From positions 1-45,224 of the IMG/VR virus record IMGVR_UViG_3300043436_001618: DNA of 45,224 nucleotides; one strand, written 5' to 3'. Position numbers and translations under genes: made by a program. The notes below the pieces were generated by a model. That model saw nothing but the letters and a program-made list of their open reading frames with translations, ran no database searches and was not told the DNA's origin. Shown piece by piece: positions 28,517-36,631 of the stretch; within the stretch, counting starts at the first letter, position 1, and every line of letters starts with the position of its first letter. The DNA is from a virus.

Positions 28517-28851
28517 TTGTTATAGGTTTCGTTGTAAAAATATTCGGCTTCAATCAACGCATCACTTTTTTCCATGTCAACTGTTCCGTTCCAATATGCG
28601 TCTTTTATCTGCTCCCTCTCCATTGCTTTTGCTTGTTTAAATATCTCTACCCATGGAGAACCGAAATAACCGTCAACCATGTTTTCCATTTGTGATTTTA
28701 ACCATTCAACTGCGGTTTGAGTTGTTTCCATTTTGGAAACTGCTGTTTGTTGTGCCATATTTTCTCCTGTTATTTTAAGTTTATATCCGTTATCAACGGG
28801 TCCGCAATAATACGGGTATGGAGTTCCATCTTCCATTACTTTTTGTGCCAT
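28513..28851 (-). CDS. YYNETYNK-family small protein (longest copy)
   Basis: A 112-aa member of a local paralog family. Its second half follows the family pattern: TAVEWLKSQ, then QAKAMEREQIKDAYWNG, then AEYFYNETYNK at the C-terminus. The first 30 residues (MAQKVMEDGTPYPYYCGPV...) are extra, and MAQQTAV occurs internally at residue 32, as if another small gene start was fused in front. The start has the shared context ACTATGGCACA. Function unknown; similar short TAVEWL...MEKQQI...YYNET proteins are common in Bacteroidetes phages. Confidence 0.65.
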   Translation of the reverse strand: MAQKVMEDGTPYPYYCGPVDNGYKLKITGENMAQQTAVSKMETTQTAVEWLKSQMENMVDGYFGSPWVEIFKQAKAMEREQIKDAYWNGTVDMEKSDALIEAEYFYNETYNK

Positions 28852-28854
28852 AGT

Positions 28855-29061
28855 TTATTTGTTATATAAGTAATTATAATAATTTATTGCATCTTTTTCG
28901 CTACCACATGACATAAAACCTCCATCATCAAAAGCATCTATTATCTGCTGCTTCTCCATTTCTTTTGCCTTCTCAATAAGTTCGGGTCTTATAAATGAGG
29001 AGTTAAGACAATCTGAATTTACTTGTTCAGCTAACCAACTTACTGCTGTTTGTTTTCCCAT
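28855..29061 (-). CDS. YYNETYNK-family small protein
   Basis: A 68-aa paralog: QTAVSWLAEQ near the N-terminus, KAKEMEKQQIIDAFDDGG in the middle, YYNYLYNK at the end. It has diverged most at the C-terminus of the set. It overlaps the preceding gene (29040-29282) by 22 bases and ends 3 bases before the next start. Unknown function. Confidence 0.65.
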   Translation of the reverse strand: MGKQTAVSWLAEQVNSDCLNSSFIRPELIEKAKEMEKQQIIDAFDDGGFMSCGSEKDAINYYNYLYNK

Positions 29062-29282
29062 TGTGCATTAATTTCATTATCAAATAACTTAAGTCTATCT
29101 TTCAAATCGTTTATTCTATTATCGTCTAATATGTTAGACATTATACTATATAGCCAACTATTTTCCTGCATATCAACAATGTCAGGGTTTACGGCAATCC
29201 TTTTTTTAATGTCTTCTATTATTTCATTTCCTAGAATAAGCATTCTGTCAAGCTTCTCGTATACGTCTTCTGTTTGTGCCAT
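29040..29282 (-). CDS. Small helical protein in paralog cluster
   Basis: An 80-aa acidic/basic helical protein (MAQTEDVYEKLDRMLILGNEII...). It has the shared ACTATGGCACA start context but not the family's MEKQQI or YYNETYNK motifs. It may have borrowed the start region of a paralog by recombination. Function unknown. Confidence 0.55.
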   Translation of the reverse strand: MAQTEDVYEKLDRMLILGNEIIEDIKKRIAVNPDIVDMQENSWLYSIMSNILDDNRINDLKDRLKLFDNEINAQWENKQQ

Positions 29283-29285
29283 AGT

Positions 29286-29477
29286 TTATAGTTTTTCTAA
29301 CTTATTTTTAATAGTATACATTTGATAATTTAATCTTAATTTTTCTACTTCTTTTTTAACAACGCTATAAGCATATTCATATAATTCTTTATCTTGTTCT
29401 GTAGACCACCCACAATCTTGGACGCACAATGCTTCTAATAAAGAGAGATTGAATTTATTTTCCGTTTGTTGTTCCAT
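29286..29477 (-). CDS. Small helical protein in paralog cluster
   Basis: A 63-aa Leu/Glu/Lys-rich protein that starts MEQQTENKFN. It lies 3 bases from genes on both sides, like the paralogs, but does not carry their C-terminal motif. Helical. Function unknown. Confidence 0.5.
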   Translation of the reverse strand: MEQQTENKFNLSLLEALCVQDCGWSTEQDKELYEYAYSVVKKEVEKLRLNYQMYTIKNKLEKL

Positions 29478-29480
29478 TGT

Positions 29481-29675
29481 TTATTTGTTATAGGTTTCGT
29501 TGTAGTATTCTATTGCCCAGTCTTTATCATGGTTTATTTTACCTTCTAAAAAAGCATTCATAATTTGCTCTTTCTCCTTTGCTTTTGCTTGTCTTATCAA
29601 TCCCATAATTTCCATAAAATTCATATCGGATTGTATGTTATCTTCTATCCATCGGACTGCCGTTTGTTGTGCCAT
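29481..29675 (-). CDS. YYNETYNK-family small protein
   Basis: A 64-aa paralog with the full pattern: MAQQTAVRWIEDNI, RQAKAKEKEQIMNAFLEGK, AIEYYNETYNK. Start context ACTATGGCACA and the DNA block coding for YYNETYNK are nearly identical to those of other copies, showing recent duplication or gene conversion. Confidence 0.7.
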   Translation of the reverse strand: MAQQTAVRWIEDNIQSDMNFMEIMGLIRQAKAKEKEQIMNAFLEGKINHDKDWAIEYYNETYNK

Positions 29676-29678
29676 AGT

Positions 29679-29939
29679 TTATAGTTTTTCGTATGTTGCT
29701 TCAAAGATGTCGGGTTTGCAAGGGTAAAATTCACCTTTAATTCCTTTGATTATGTAGTCTCCTTTAGAGCATTTCATATCTCCTTCTAATGTTGGTATTA
29801 GCAGGTATGGAGAACCGTCTTCTTCTTTCCCAAGCCTAATGTTACCCACTTCTACAATGCTGAAAATGTCTAAGCATCTAAAATTCCCATCATACTGTAC
29901 TGCTGTAATTACCACTGGTTTCTTTCTGTATTGTGCCAT
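29679..29939 (-). CDS. PGDYG-like phage protein
   Basis: An 86-aa protein. The N-terminus MAQYRKKPVVITAVQYDG and the block TLEGDMKCSKGDYIIKGIKGEFYPCKPDIF match a small protein found in very many phages and named after its GDY motif (PGDYG-like). Function in those phages is not established. It sits within the paralog cluster with spacers of 2-3 bases. Confidence 0.75.
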   Translation of the reverse strand: MAQYRKKPVVITAVQYDGNFRCLDIFSIVEVGNIRLGKEEDGSPYLLIPTLEGDMKCSKGDYIIKGIKGEFYPCKPDIFEATYEKL

Positions 29940-29941
29940 GT

Positions 29942-30385
29942 TTATTTGTTATAGGTTTCGTTGAATTTTTCATTATAATACGCTTCAGCATATTCATTCT
30001 TATAATCAATTAATGATTGACCATCTAAATGAGCATCTTTCAAATTGTCCTTTTCAATCTGAAGGAATCTGCTGAAATCCTCGTGACCATGAAATTTGAT
30101 TGAACCATCTTCTTGTCTGCGTTCAACCAAGATAAAATTCAATAATTGCATAACCGCACTCATTGGTTTCTGCCTTACTTCTACTGATGGTTTCCATAAG
30201 ATTGTTGTTGTTCCTGTCTGATTCATGTTATTTGTTTTTAATTCTTGTAATTCCGTAATAATTTCCATGTTATTTAACCTTTCTTCTTTTTTTGCTGCTT
30301 CTGTATAAGTCATCTTTTCTTTTAATGTTTGCTCTAATAGTTTTGTGTAAAACTCTATTTGCTTTAACATTTGCTCTTGTGTCAT
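29942..30385 (-). CDS. YYNETYNK-family protein, extended copy
   Basis: A 147-aa member. Residues 1-60 are a coiled-coil-like Glu/Lys/Gln region not seen in the other copies. The second half retains the tail EYAEAYYNEKFNETYNK and a degenerate IEKDNLKDAHLDGQ in place of MEKQQIMDAFxxG. It looks like a fusion of another small gene to a paralog. Confidence 0.6.
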   Translation of the reverse strand: MTQEQMLKQIEFYTKLLEQTLKEKMTYTEAAKKEERLNNMEIITELQELKTNNMNQTGTTTILWKPSVEVRQKPMSAVMQLLNFILVERRQEDGSIKFHGHEDFSRFLQIEKDNLKDAHLDGQSLIDYKNEYAEAYYNEKFNETYNK

Positions 30386-30445
30386 GTTATTTGTTTTTTG
30401 TAAAGTTGATTAAATAATTGTGTAATTGACTACGCACTTATACGC

Positions 30446-30464
30446 ATTTTTGTTGTGCCATAGT
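30446..30464 (-). pseudogene. Vestigial start of a YYNETYNK-family gene
   Basis: Just after the 30465 gene stop, the minus strand again shows CTATGGCACAACA, the shared start of the family, but the frame ends after seven codons (MAQQKCV then stop). The rest of the 78-base spacer does not code. It looks like a remnant left by deletion of a paralog. Confidence 0.45.
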
Positions 30465-30761
30465 TTATTTGTTATAGGTTTCGTTGTAGTATTGTTCTGC
30501 ATTATTTAACTTTATATCTTCTGGAAATTTACATCCTTCATCAAATCCTCTATCAACTGCTTTCATTATTTGCTGTTTCTCCATTTCTTTTGCTTGTTGA
30601 ACAGTGTAGTCGTATCCTTCAAGTTCAAGTTCTTTAACCAACCAATCAACTGCAGTCAATGATTTGTTGATTTCATTTTCTATCTCAACAGCAGTGGGGG
30701 CGTATTCACGCCCCTTTGTTCTTGTTATTTTATCGTGTGCTTTTTTTATCAACTTTTCCAT
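30465..30761 (-). CDS. YYNETYNK-family small protein
   Basis: A 98-aa member with an N-terminal basic extension (MEKLIKKAHDKITRTKGRE). It then has the family pattern SLTAVDWLVKELE, QQAKEMEKQQIMKAVDRGFDEG and AEQYYNETYNK. It begins the cluster in transcription order and may be nearest the ancestral form, since it is complete and lacks fused extras. Function unknown. Confidence 0.65.
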   Translation of the reverse strand: MEKLIKKAHDKITRTKGREYAPTAVEIENEINKSLTAVDWLVKELELEGYDYTVQQAKEMEKQQIMKAVDRGFDEGCKFPEDIKLNNAEQYYNETYNK

Positions 30762-30771
30762 TTTATTTGTT

Positions 30772-30930
30772 TTAAATTAATCCATAAAGGTCTTTGTATG
30801 CATCTTTCTCTTTAACCCTTCTAACCTTTTCGCAAACTTTACAATAGACAGCCAATCGGTCTAACCTTGTATTGCTTTTGTGAAATTCTGTCTTTGGTTT
30901 TTCTTCTTTACATCTTGGACACTTCTTCAT
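30772..30930 (-). CDS. 52-aa zinc-finger protein
   Basis: Short ORF with MKKCPRCKEEKPKTEFHKS near the start and YCKVCEKVRR further on. The CPRC and CKVC pairs make a four-Cys zinc ribbon of the kind found in small phage proteins and at the N-termini of phage HNH nucleases. It starts inside the last codons of the helicase gene (23-base overlap), which supports coupled translation, and ends 10 bases before the next start. DNA or RNA binding is plausible. Confidence 0.7.
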   Translation of the reverse strand: MKKCPRCKEEKPKTEFHKSNTRLDRLAVYCKVCEKVRRVKEKDAYKDLYGLI

Positions 30931-32368
30931 TTTGAAAATGTTTTAAAGTATAATCTTTCTTTTTAGTAACTGCTTTGTATATATCTTCCTCAATGCCACC
31001 CTTCGAGAAGACCCAATAGACATGGTTAAACTTCCTGTCCTTGGTGGTCATTCTGTCCTTGCTCTGCCAATAACTCGTAGCACTGAAGTCAATGTTGTAG
31101 TACACCAAGTAGTCGGCTTCCTTCAGGCTGATGCCCTCACGCCCTGAGACAATCTGCAAAGCTATGTTTTTATTAGTGTCTTCAAAGACACTTAGCTCAG
31201 TAGTTAGCTCGTCACCGAACACCTGCTTCAATGCTTCCAACTCCTCCTTGAACTTGTAAAAGATTCCAATCTTACAATCAGTAAAATGGTTCTTGATAAA
31301 CTCTGCCTTGGTGGTATCAACAATCATTGACGCACCACTCTCAAACTTAATCGTGCCTGAGCAAAGCTGATGAACCTTCATCATAAGTTTAACGGGAGTG
31401 TCTGCAAGTATCACCTCAGTCTTACCCTCTATCACCAAGTCCTTCTTGAGTCTTTTAATCATGCTGTACGTTGACGGCTTCATGTCTACATACAACACCT
31501 CCTCAATAGTCTTAGCCAAGAACCCTGCCTGAGCCTGCGTGTAGTTGATGGTATACGGCTTCATCAATTCAATGATGGTATCCAACCCGTTTGAGTAGTC
31601 ATTGACAAGCATACCATTTACCTTACGCTGCTTGACCTTAACGTGGGTCTGTGCGAACTTATAGAAGCTTCTAAACTCTTTAAACGGATTTCCCGGTATG
31701 CCATACACTTGATGGTACATCTGTGAGTATGACTCCGGTGTTGGAGTACCCGACAGAAGGATAACCATTGAGTCATTCTTGTCAATCAATTCCTTTACCG
31801 CTTCTGCTCTGTTGCTTGGTTTAGGAAACGCACCCATGCCATGAGCCTCGTCACAGATTATCAAGTCCCAATTTGTATCGGGGTCAATGTTATGAAGACT
31901 CTCATAGTTTATCACACAGATGGAGAACGATGGTTTGAGAAGTTCAAAGTCATTGGCAATAGAACTGATAGCCTTCTTCTTGGTTATAAACAGAACATTG
32001 TCTGCTTTAATCTTGTCAGCAATGCCAAGACTCGTCAATGTTTTTCCCGTTCTAACTTCCATCGCAAGGTATAGGAACCTGTTTTTAAGCAGGATTCCTA
32101 CACCATTCTCTATAATCTGCAACTGATAATCTCTGAATTCAACACGACCCATCTTCTCATGAAGGCTTTTGTAATACTCGCAACTATCTACAATACGTTG
32201 AACCTCTTCATTGCTGTTTGAATACTTCTTAACCTTTACAGTCTCCTTTGTCTTTCCTCGTCCTACGATGGTATCCTTTGTTGTCATCATTATTGTTTTT
32301 AAACTCTCGCAATATTGCCACATATCGTAGTCACTATATCCAAGGTTTCTATCAATCAGCTTCTTCAT
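30908..32368 (-). CDS. SNF2-like superfamily 2 DNA helicase
   Basis: A 486-aa protein with SF2 helicase motifs in order: FRDYQLQII (Q-motif region, about 78), Walker A MEVRTGKT (about 98-105), Walker B DEAHGMG (about 173-179), motif III LSGTPTP (about 206), motif V QIVSGREGISL (about 415), motif VI SATSYWQSKDR (about 435). The short insert-free layout resembles phage SNF2-type helicases, which act in recombination or branch migration. It overlaps the primase-helicase gene by 17 bases and the 52-aa zinc-finger gene by 23. Confidence 0.9.
   Translation of the reverse strand: MKKLIDRNLGYSDYDMWQYCESLKTIMMTTKDTIVGRGKTKETVKVKKYSNSNEEVQRIVDSCEYYKSLHEKMGRVEFRDYQLQIIENGVGILLKNRFLYLAMEVRTGKTLTSLGIADKIKADNVLFITKKKAISSIANDFELLKPSFSICVINYESLHNIDPDTNWDLIICDEAHGMGAFPKPSNRAEAVKELIDKNDSMVILLSGTPTPESYSQMYHQVYGIPGNPFKEFRSFYKFAQTHVKVKQRKVNGMLVNDYSNGLDTIIELMKPYTINYTQAQAGFLAKTIEEVLYVDMKPSTYSMIKRLKKDLVIEGKTEVILADTPVKLMMKVHQLCSGTIKFESGASMIVDTTKAEFIKNHFTDCKIGIFYKFKEELEALKQVFGDELTTELSVFEDTNKNIALQIVSGREGISLKEADYLVYYNIDFSATSYWQSKDRMTTKDRKFNHVYWVFSKGGIEEDIYKAVTKKKDYTLKHFQNEEVSKM
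31176..31191. repeat. GTGTCTT..AAGACAC palindrome, copy in helicase gene
   Basis: The plus strand reads GTGTCTTCAAAGACAC, with 7-base arms. On the minus strand it encodes VFEDT. Same core as the other dispersed copies. Confidence 0.6.
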
Positions 32369-34772
32369 CCTGCTCCTTTTTCTTGTGAATGATTATCCAT
32401 CTGCCCGTCAAATCCCTTCCCTCTTCCGGAACTGAGTTCTCTTTGAAGATGCCATACGATATTAACCACTTGTAGAACCTAGTCCTGCTGATGGTCATCT
32501 TGGCTTTTGGTCCGTAGTCAGGATACTCGTTGATGAACTCGTAATACAAGTCTTGCTTGTACAACCTAACACCAACCTCCAAGCTTGTATTCTTTACTTG
32601 ACCCTCAACCAAACCGCACCACTCGATAAAGTCATGGCAGGTCTCCGCTGACAACTGACGAATCTTTAAGTTGACAAACTTAGACTTAACCAACCCCGTC
32701 CTCAAGTAGTTCTTTAGACTACCTATCATATAGTTATCAAACTCACACCAATCGTCATCGTTCCAATCTCCAAACATCAACTTACCAAACTCATCCAATG
32801 GCGTGAACGCCTTGGTATAATATTGGTGCAACTCCAACTCCCATTTGCGTCTTGCAAATGAATTGCCCGACCCCTTGATGGCGTAGTTCGTGGTTATGGC
32901 AATCTTGGGAGACTTGCTGAATGGTATCTTGATGGCATCCTTGTTCTTCTTCTCAAGAGTCAACCCTTCAGTGACGACACTGAAGAGACGCTCGAAGTCG
33001 AAGTGCTTCTTCACATCATCAAAGCAAAGTATCTGAGTGTCAGCAGAAACCAACTGATAGGCAAAGCTTCTCTCAAACGTGAATGACTTACCATCTATGA
33101 CCACCAACTTCTTCATCTTGCTGAGTGCGTTCATAATCAATCCCTTTCCCGTACCACCTTCAGGGTTATCGCTTATAACCTCGTCATTCAGAATCACTGC
33201 CGGACAGAATGATAGGTTCTTGTACCCGTGAAGTAAGAATCCAATCGTACTCTCCATTGCCTTCACCCTGCTGTCATCACCACCGCAAATGTTCTTTATG
33301 AATCTCTTGAAGTCGCAGTTTCCGGTGACATCGCACATGGAAAAGTTCCTATCAATCACATGGTCTTTCCACACGTAACCGCCAAGGTCAAGATAATCTA
33401 TCGGAACAACCTCGTCCTTGGTTATCTTAACCGCACAATTCTTGTAGTACAAGTAGGCTGAGTCCTTGGTATCCTCAATAAAGTAGATGTCAATCGTACT
33501 CAGCATTGACAAGAACTCCTCCTTAAAGAACCTCGTATTGTCAGCGAAGTAATTGTACACCGCCACATCATCCAACTCAAGCAAGTGCCCAAGCACGTAG
33601 TCCTTAATCTCCTTGTCTGAGGTATGGTCAATGAGGTTGTTCGTCACCTTTACAAACACGTAGTTCTTGCCACCTTCGGGACAATACTTGTAAAATCCGC
33701 TATCCTCCAAGAACTGTTTGAACAAGATATGTACGATTTTTATAACTCCTCTATCGTTCCTGTCCCAAAATGTCTGCTTCGCATTCTCCTCCTCAACCTT
33801 ATTTAGTACAGCGTCAATAGTCTCGCTATCCAAGTTGGAGTCTTGCAATTGGTAGCGAATCTCTTTTTTTGATACACCCCTTCTAAGCTTTGCTTTGATT
33901 TGGTTTACCCTCTCCTCATCCTCATAGTACTTCGTACCGAAGTTTGCAGTATGCTTGTAGGCGGAATCAATCGTTGTCTGAATCTCACGAAGAGGGAAGT
34001 CATCCGTTGCGAATTGGTTCAGCACGTAGGAGGCAAGGCTCTTGTTAATACCAAAGTCATTGAACGCCATAGCCAAGATGTAGGCATTATGGTTACGCTG
34101 ACCCTCAGACATTGGATACTTCTTCTGCCACCACTTGACAAGTATCTCAACTATCTTGTTCTCGTCAGTGATTGGTATGGTTGCTTGGTCTCTGTACTTG
34201 CTCACCTCCGTGTACTCAGCCTCCTCAATCGTATCCCAAATTGACGAATTCTCGTTAAAGTGAATTAGAGGGTCATAGGACTCGTAACACACTCGGCTAA
34301 TGTTCTTACTCGTCTTATCGAAATAAGGCGAATTAAACGCCTTTTCTAGGCTATTAAAGTAGTTTGTATGGTTGTCAACATCAGCAGGTATTTTGACCAA
34401 GACTTTTAGACCATTACCTGAAGGTGAAATAAAGACGGAGAACACATATTTATTTTTTGATAATGTCTCCTTGTCTTGGAGTAGTTCCTTCTGCTTCTGA
34501 TACCCATCGAAGTCAAGGCATATTAAACCACTATGCTCAATGATGGAAGAGTCTGACCGCTTGGAGAATGTACCGCTGAAACAGATGGCAGGTAGTAGCT
34601 TCTTAATCTCGTTACGCTCAGCCTTACCCTTCTCCTGCCTAATCTTCTTCACCAACTCTTTACTTGCCCCACTCTTAACCCTATCAAGGATTACCCGTAC
34701 ATCTCTGTAGAACGGGGTCTCTGTTTCCTTGATATTTTGGAATATAGTTATGTTGTATGTCGATAATGTCAT
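32352..34772 (-). CDS. Primase-helicase (VirE-N / BT4734-like + SF3/D5-type helicase)
   Basis: An 806-aa protein. Residues about 60-150 hold GLICLDFDGYQ and FISPSGNGLKVLVKI, the BT4734/VirE-N primase-like region common in Bacteroidetes elements. Residues about 200-310 are helical with NHNAYILAMAF, resembling a primase C-terminal region. Residues about 525-660 form the helicase with Walker A NPEGGTGKGLIM, Walker B ILCFDDV and IAITTNYAIKGSG (sensor-like with Arg finger following). It would prime and unwind phage DNA. It is the first gene after the 34773-34989 spacer, which holds a promoter candidate. Confidence 0.87.
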   Translation of the reverse strand: MTLSTYNITIFQNIKETETPFYRDVRVILDRVKSGASKELVKKIRQEKGKAERNEIKKLLPAICFSGTFSKRSDSSIIEHSGLICLDFDGYQKQKELLQDKETLSKNKYVFSVFISPSGNGLKVLVKIPADVDNHTNYFNSLEKAFNSPYFDKTSKNISRVCYESYDPLIHFNENSSIWDTIEEAEYTEVSKYRDQATIPITDENKIVEILVKWWQKKYPMSEGQRNHNAYILAMAFNDFGINKSLASYVLNQFATDDFPLREIQTTIDSAYKHTANFGTKYYEDEERVNQIKAKLRRGVSKKEIRYQLQDSNLDSETIDAVLNKVEEENAKQTFWDRNDRGVIKIVHILFKQFLEDSGFYKYCPEGGKNYVFVKVTNNLIDHTSDKEIKDYVLGHLLELDDVAVYNYFADNTRFFKEEFLSMLSTIDIYFIEDTKDSAYLYYKNCAVKITKDEVVPIDYLDLGGYVWKDHVIDRNFSMCDVTGNCDFKRFIKNICGGDDSRVKAMESTIGFLLHGYKNLSFCPAVILNDEVISDNPEGGTGKGLIMNALSKMKKLVVIDGKSFTFERSFAYQLVSADTQILCFDDVKKHFDFERLFSVVTEGLTLEKKNKDAIKIPFSKSPKIAITTNYAIKGSGNSFARRKWELELHQYYTKAFTPLDEFGKLMFGDWNDDDWCEFDNYMIGSLKNYLRTGLVKSKFVNLKIRQLSAETCHDFIEWCGLVEGQVKNTSLEVGVRLYKQDLYYEFINEYPDYGPKAKMTISRTRFYKWLISYGIFKENSVPEEGRDLTGRWIIIHKKKEQDEEAD

Positions 34773-34815
34773 GGCTATGTCGATTTTATGTCGTTTTTTC
34801 TTTTATAACTATTTG

Positions 34816-34844
34816 ATAATGAACCACCTGATAGTTTATGTCAA
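34816..34844 (-). promoter_or_regulatory. Candidate sigma70-like promoter for replication operon
   Basis: On the minus strand TTGACA (34839-34844) is followed after 17 bases by CATTAT (34816-34821), and the ATG comes 43 bases later. The surrounding DNA is very AT-rich. This differs from the TAnnTTTG boxes seen elsewhere, so it may be an early promoter of another type, or chance. Confidence 0.4.
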
Positions 34845-34944
34845 TTATTTTCTTCCTTTCTAATTAATAAAATAATAATAATAATAGAGAATATATATAT
34901 ATATAGGGAAGGAAGAGTTTGTCATGTCTGTCATGGTATAGTGC

Positions 34945-34968
34945 CAAAAAAAGGGGGACAAGTCCCCC
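34945..34968 (-). terminator. Rho-independent terminator after SSB-like gene
   Basis: GGGGGAC and GTCCCCC form a 6-7 bp GC stem with a tiny loop. On the minus strand this is followed by a run of seven T. It lies about 20 bases past the SSB-like stop and separates that upstream operon from the primase-helicase operon. Confidence 0.82.
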
Positions 34969-34989
34969 TGTGTTTTTTGGTATTGGATT

Positions 34990-35259
34990 TTAGAACGGGA
35001 CATCCTCGAATGAATCGTCTGCCTGCTTTGGAGCAGGTGCTTGACCCTTTCCTTTTGGTTCGAAGGTATCCAACTCCATGTAGAAGTTACCGCTGCGTGC
35101 AGTCTTCACATCCATGTTAACCCATCCGCTCTTGTCATGCTTACGCAAGAAGGCAATGGCTTCATCAACCTTTACTGATACCCTGCCAACCACGAAGTCG
35201 GGGGCTTTCTCGTTTCTCTTGAAAATAAATCCGTCTGCGAATACTTTTTCCTTTTCCAT
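34990..35259 (-). CDS. SSB-like single-stranded DNA-binding protein candidate
   Basis: An 89-aa protein: about 65 residues of beta-rich sequence (FADGFIFKRNEKAPDFVVGRVSV...), then a Gly/Pro/Gln linker, then the acidic tail DDSFEDVPF. A tail of this type is the hallmark of SSB proteins and recruits partner proteins. The body is smaller than a full OB-fold SSB, so it may be a short phage version. The neighbours (exonuclease and annealing protein) fit an ssDNA-handling role. Confidence 0.6.
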   Translation of the reverse strand: MEKEKVFADGFIFKRNEKAPDFVVGRVSVKVDEAIAFLRKHDKSGWVNMDVKTARSGNFYMELDTFEPKGKGQAPAPKQADDSFEDVPF

Positions 35260-35283
35260 GTTATCTGTTTTGAATTTTAAAAA

Positions 35284-36018
35284 TTAATCAAGAACCTCGT
35301 CAATGTAGTGATTGTCAATGTCATCGCTTGAGTCGGTTCCAAAGTACCTTTCGTACACTTCAATAGCCTTCTCAACCTTTAGTTCACCACCACGAATAAA
35401 GTTCTCCGATGGTCTGAAGATGCCAAGCTGAGCCGTAGCCTTGTCAATTACGTAGAATACCAAAGGCTTACCGAACAACTGCTGATAGATGTAGCACTGA
35501 GAATCATAATTGTAAGCCTTGGCTGACCACTTGAACTTGTTGATGTCTGATGTGGTCTTCAAGTCAATGATTGAATCATGTGTTACGATGTCAGCCTTGC
35601 CCTTCCATTGCTTCCCCTTGATATCAGCTATCATAGGTTTCTCGTAGATGTTACCCGACCTATAGATTTCATCGAAGAATGTGATATTTTTCTTCATTGT
35701 ACCGACAAGGTTGTTGATTTCCTCAACCTCCTTGGTCAGTAGGCAGAACTCAAGTCCATTGTCCGAACAAAAAGTTTTATACTCCTTCGTGGTTCGGGTG
35801 CTTACATCAACGTGTGGCACGTTTACAGCCTTATCCGGCTCGATTAACAGCTGATGGAATAGTCTACCCTCAGCGAAGGTCTTATTGTCCTCTCTATGGG
35901 CTCTAAAGTTCTTAGGATTTGAAAGCAGAGCACCGATGTCAGAGTTTGATAAGTAGTACTTACCAATTCCTTGGTAGTACTCCTTATCGTCATTAAGCTT
36001 TTCGATTATGTCCTGCAT
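35284..36018 (-). CDS. PD-(D/E)XK exonuclease (RecE/Cas4/YqaJ-like)
   Basis: A 244-aa protein. YYLSNSDIGALLSNPKNFRA is the N-terminal helix pattern of this exonuclease group. EGRLFHQLLIEP contains the conserved His. GKADIVTHDSIIDLKTT carries the Asp and Asp-x-Lys active site, followed by a helix with SQCYIYQQLFG (Gln/Tyr motif). The family resects DNA ends for recombination. It is directly upstream of the likely strand-annealing gene's downstream end, with 2 bases between, forming a two-component recombination pair. Confidence 0.85.
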   Translation of the reverse strand: MQDIIEKLNDDKEYYQGIGKYYLSNSDIGALLSNPKNFRAHREDNKTFAEGRLFHQLLIEPDKAVNVPHVDVSTRTTKEYKTFCSDNGLEFCLLTKEVEEINNLVGTMKKNITFFDEIYRSGNIYEKPMIADIKGKQWKGKADIVTHDSIIDLKTTSDINKFKWSAKAYNYDSQCYIYQQLFGKPLVFYVIDKATAQLGIFRPSENFIRGGELKVEKAIEVYERYFGTDSSDDIDNHYIDEVLD

Positions 36019-36020
36019 GA

Positions 36021-36614
36021 TTATTGGTTTATAATTGCCATGATGTCTTTCTTGATAGCAGGACTCATCTTGTACTTCCTGCTCAACTGCTGACCAATCT
36101 TCTCAATACCAATCTCCTTGTTCGCAGTAACGTAGGCAACAACCTTGTCCCAATTCTCTGTACCCTTCTTTAGCTCAGTCAACTCTTCTGTCTGAGGAGC
36201 AGGCTTCTTGGCTGATTCAGTAACCATCTCAGGCACATCCTCACCCGTCCAAAGGCTCAGTCCCAATCCGTGCATCGCAATAGCCTTGGCTGTGCTACGC
36301 TGAATTGATTTGGTCACATCTGTAGATGTCACCTTTGCAATGGGAATTGAATTGTTCTTGAAGTCCATGACGGGCAGGTAGTCAATGTGCTCAATGCCAC
36401 CGACCACGATACCAACCTTTACATAGGCTGTAACCCCATCGGTAAAGTAATTGAGCCCCGTGTGGTCGCTCTCGTAAACTTTCCTCTGAGCATCGGGATA
36501 GATTCCCTTTAGGGTTGCCCACGCATTTGCCCATGATAGGTAATCCAAGTTACCCTTACGCTCAATCTTGTCTCTTACGCTAATCGCTGATAGCTTTCCG
36601 TAAACTGATTCCAT
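36021..36614 (-). CDS. DUF1071/Sak-type single-strand annealing protein
   Basis: A 197-aa protein. The opening LSAISVRDKIERKGNLDYLSWANAW, then YLPVMDFKNNSIP and KSIQRSTAKAIAMHGLGLSLW, is the pattern of the DUF1071 (PF06378) annealing proteins. Residues about 135-197 form a charged helical tail likely to contact partners. It would anneal ssDNA made by the adjacent exonuclease, allowing replication-coupled recombination. Confidence 0.82.
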   Translation of the reverse strand: MESVYGKLSAISVRDKIERKGNLDYLSWANAWATLKGIYPDAQRKVYESDHTGLNYFTDGVTAYVKVGIVVGGIEHIDYLPVMDFKNNSIPIAKVTSTDVTKSIQRSTAKAIAMHGLGLSLWTGEDVPEMVTESAKKPAPQTEELTELKKGTENWDKVVAYVTANKEIGIEKIGQQLSRKYKMSPAIKKDIMAIINQ

Positions 36615-36631
36615 TGTATTTGATTTTTGGT

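Larger units (their letters stand above)
28513..30761 (-). repeat. Local cluster of paralogous short genes
   Basis: Five complete genes of one family (28513, 28855, 29481, 29942, 30465) plus a vestige (30446). They share a start context (ACTATGGCACA), a middle (QAKxMEKxQIxxA) and a last octapeptide near YYNETYNK, whose DNA is almost unchanged between copies (TTATTTGTTATAGGTTTCG on the plus strand). The middle parts vary. This is repeated duplication with conserved ends. Confidence 0.7.

Noticed and set aside
28855-30464. CRISPR-like array from the repeated blocks in this cluster
   Set aside because: The repeats are gene ends and starts of paralogs with coding spacers of unequal length, not short equal spacers.
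34870-34910. AT-rich run as replication origin
   Set aside because: AT richness alone does not show an origin; no repeated binding boxes could be seen.
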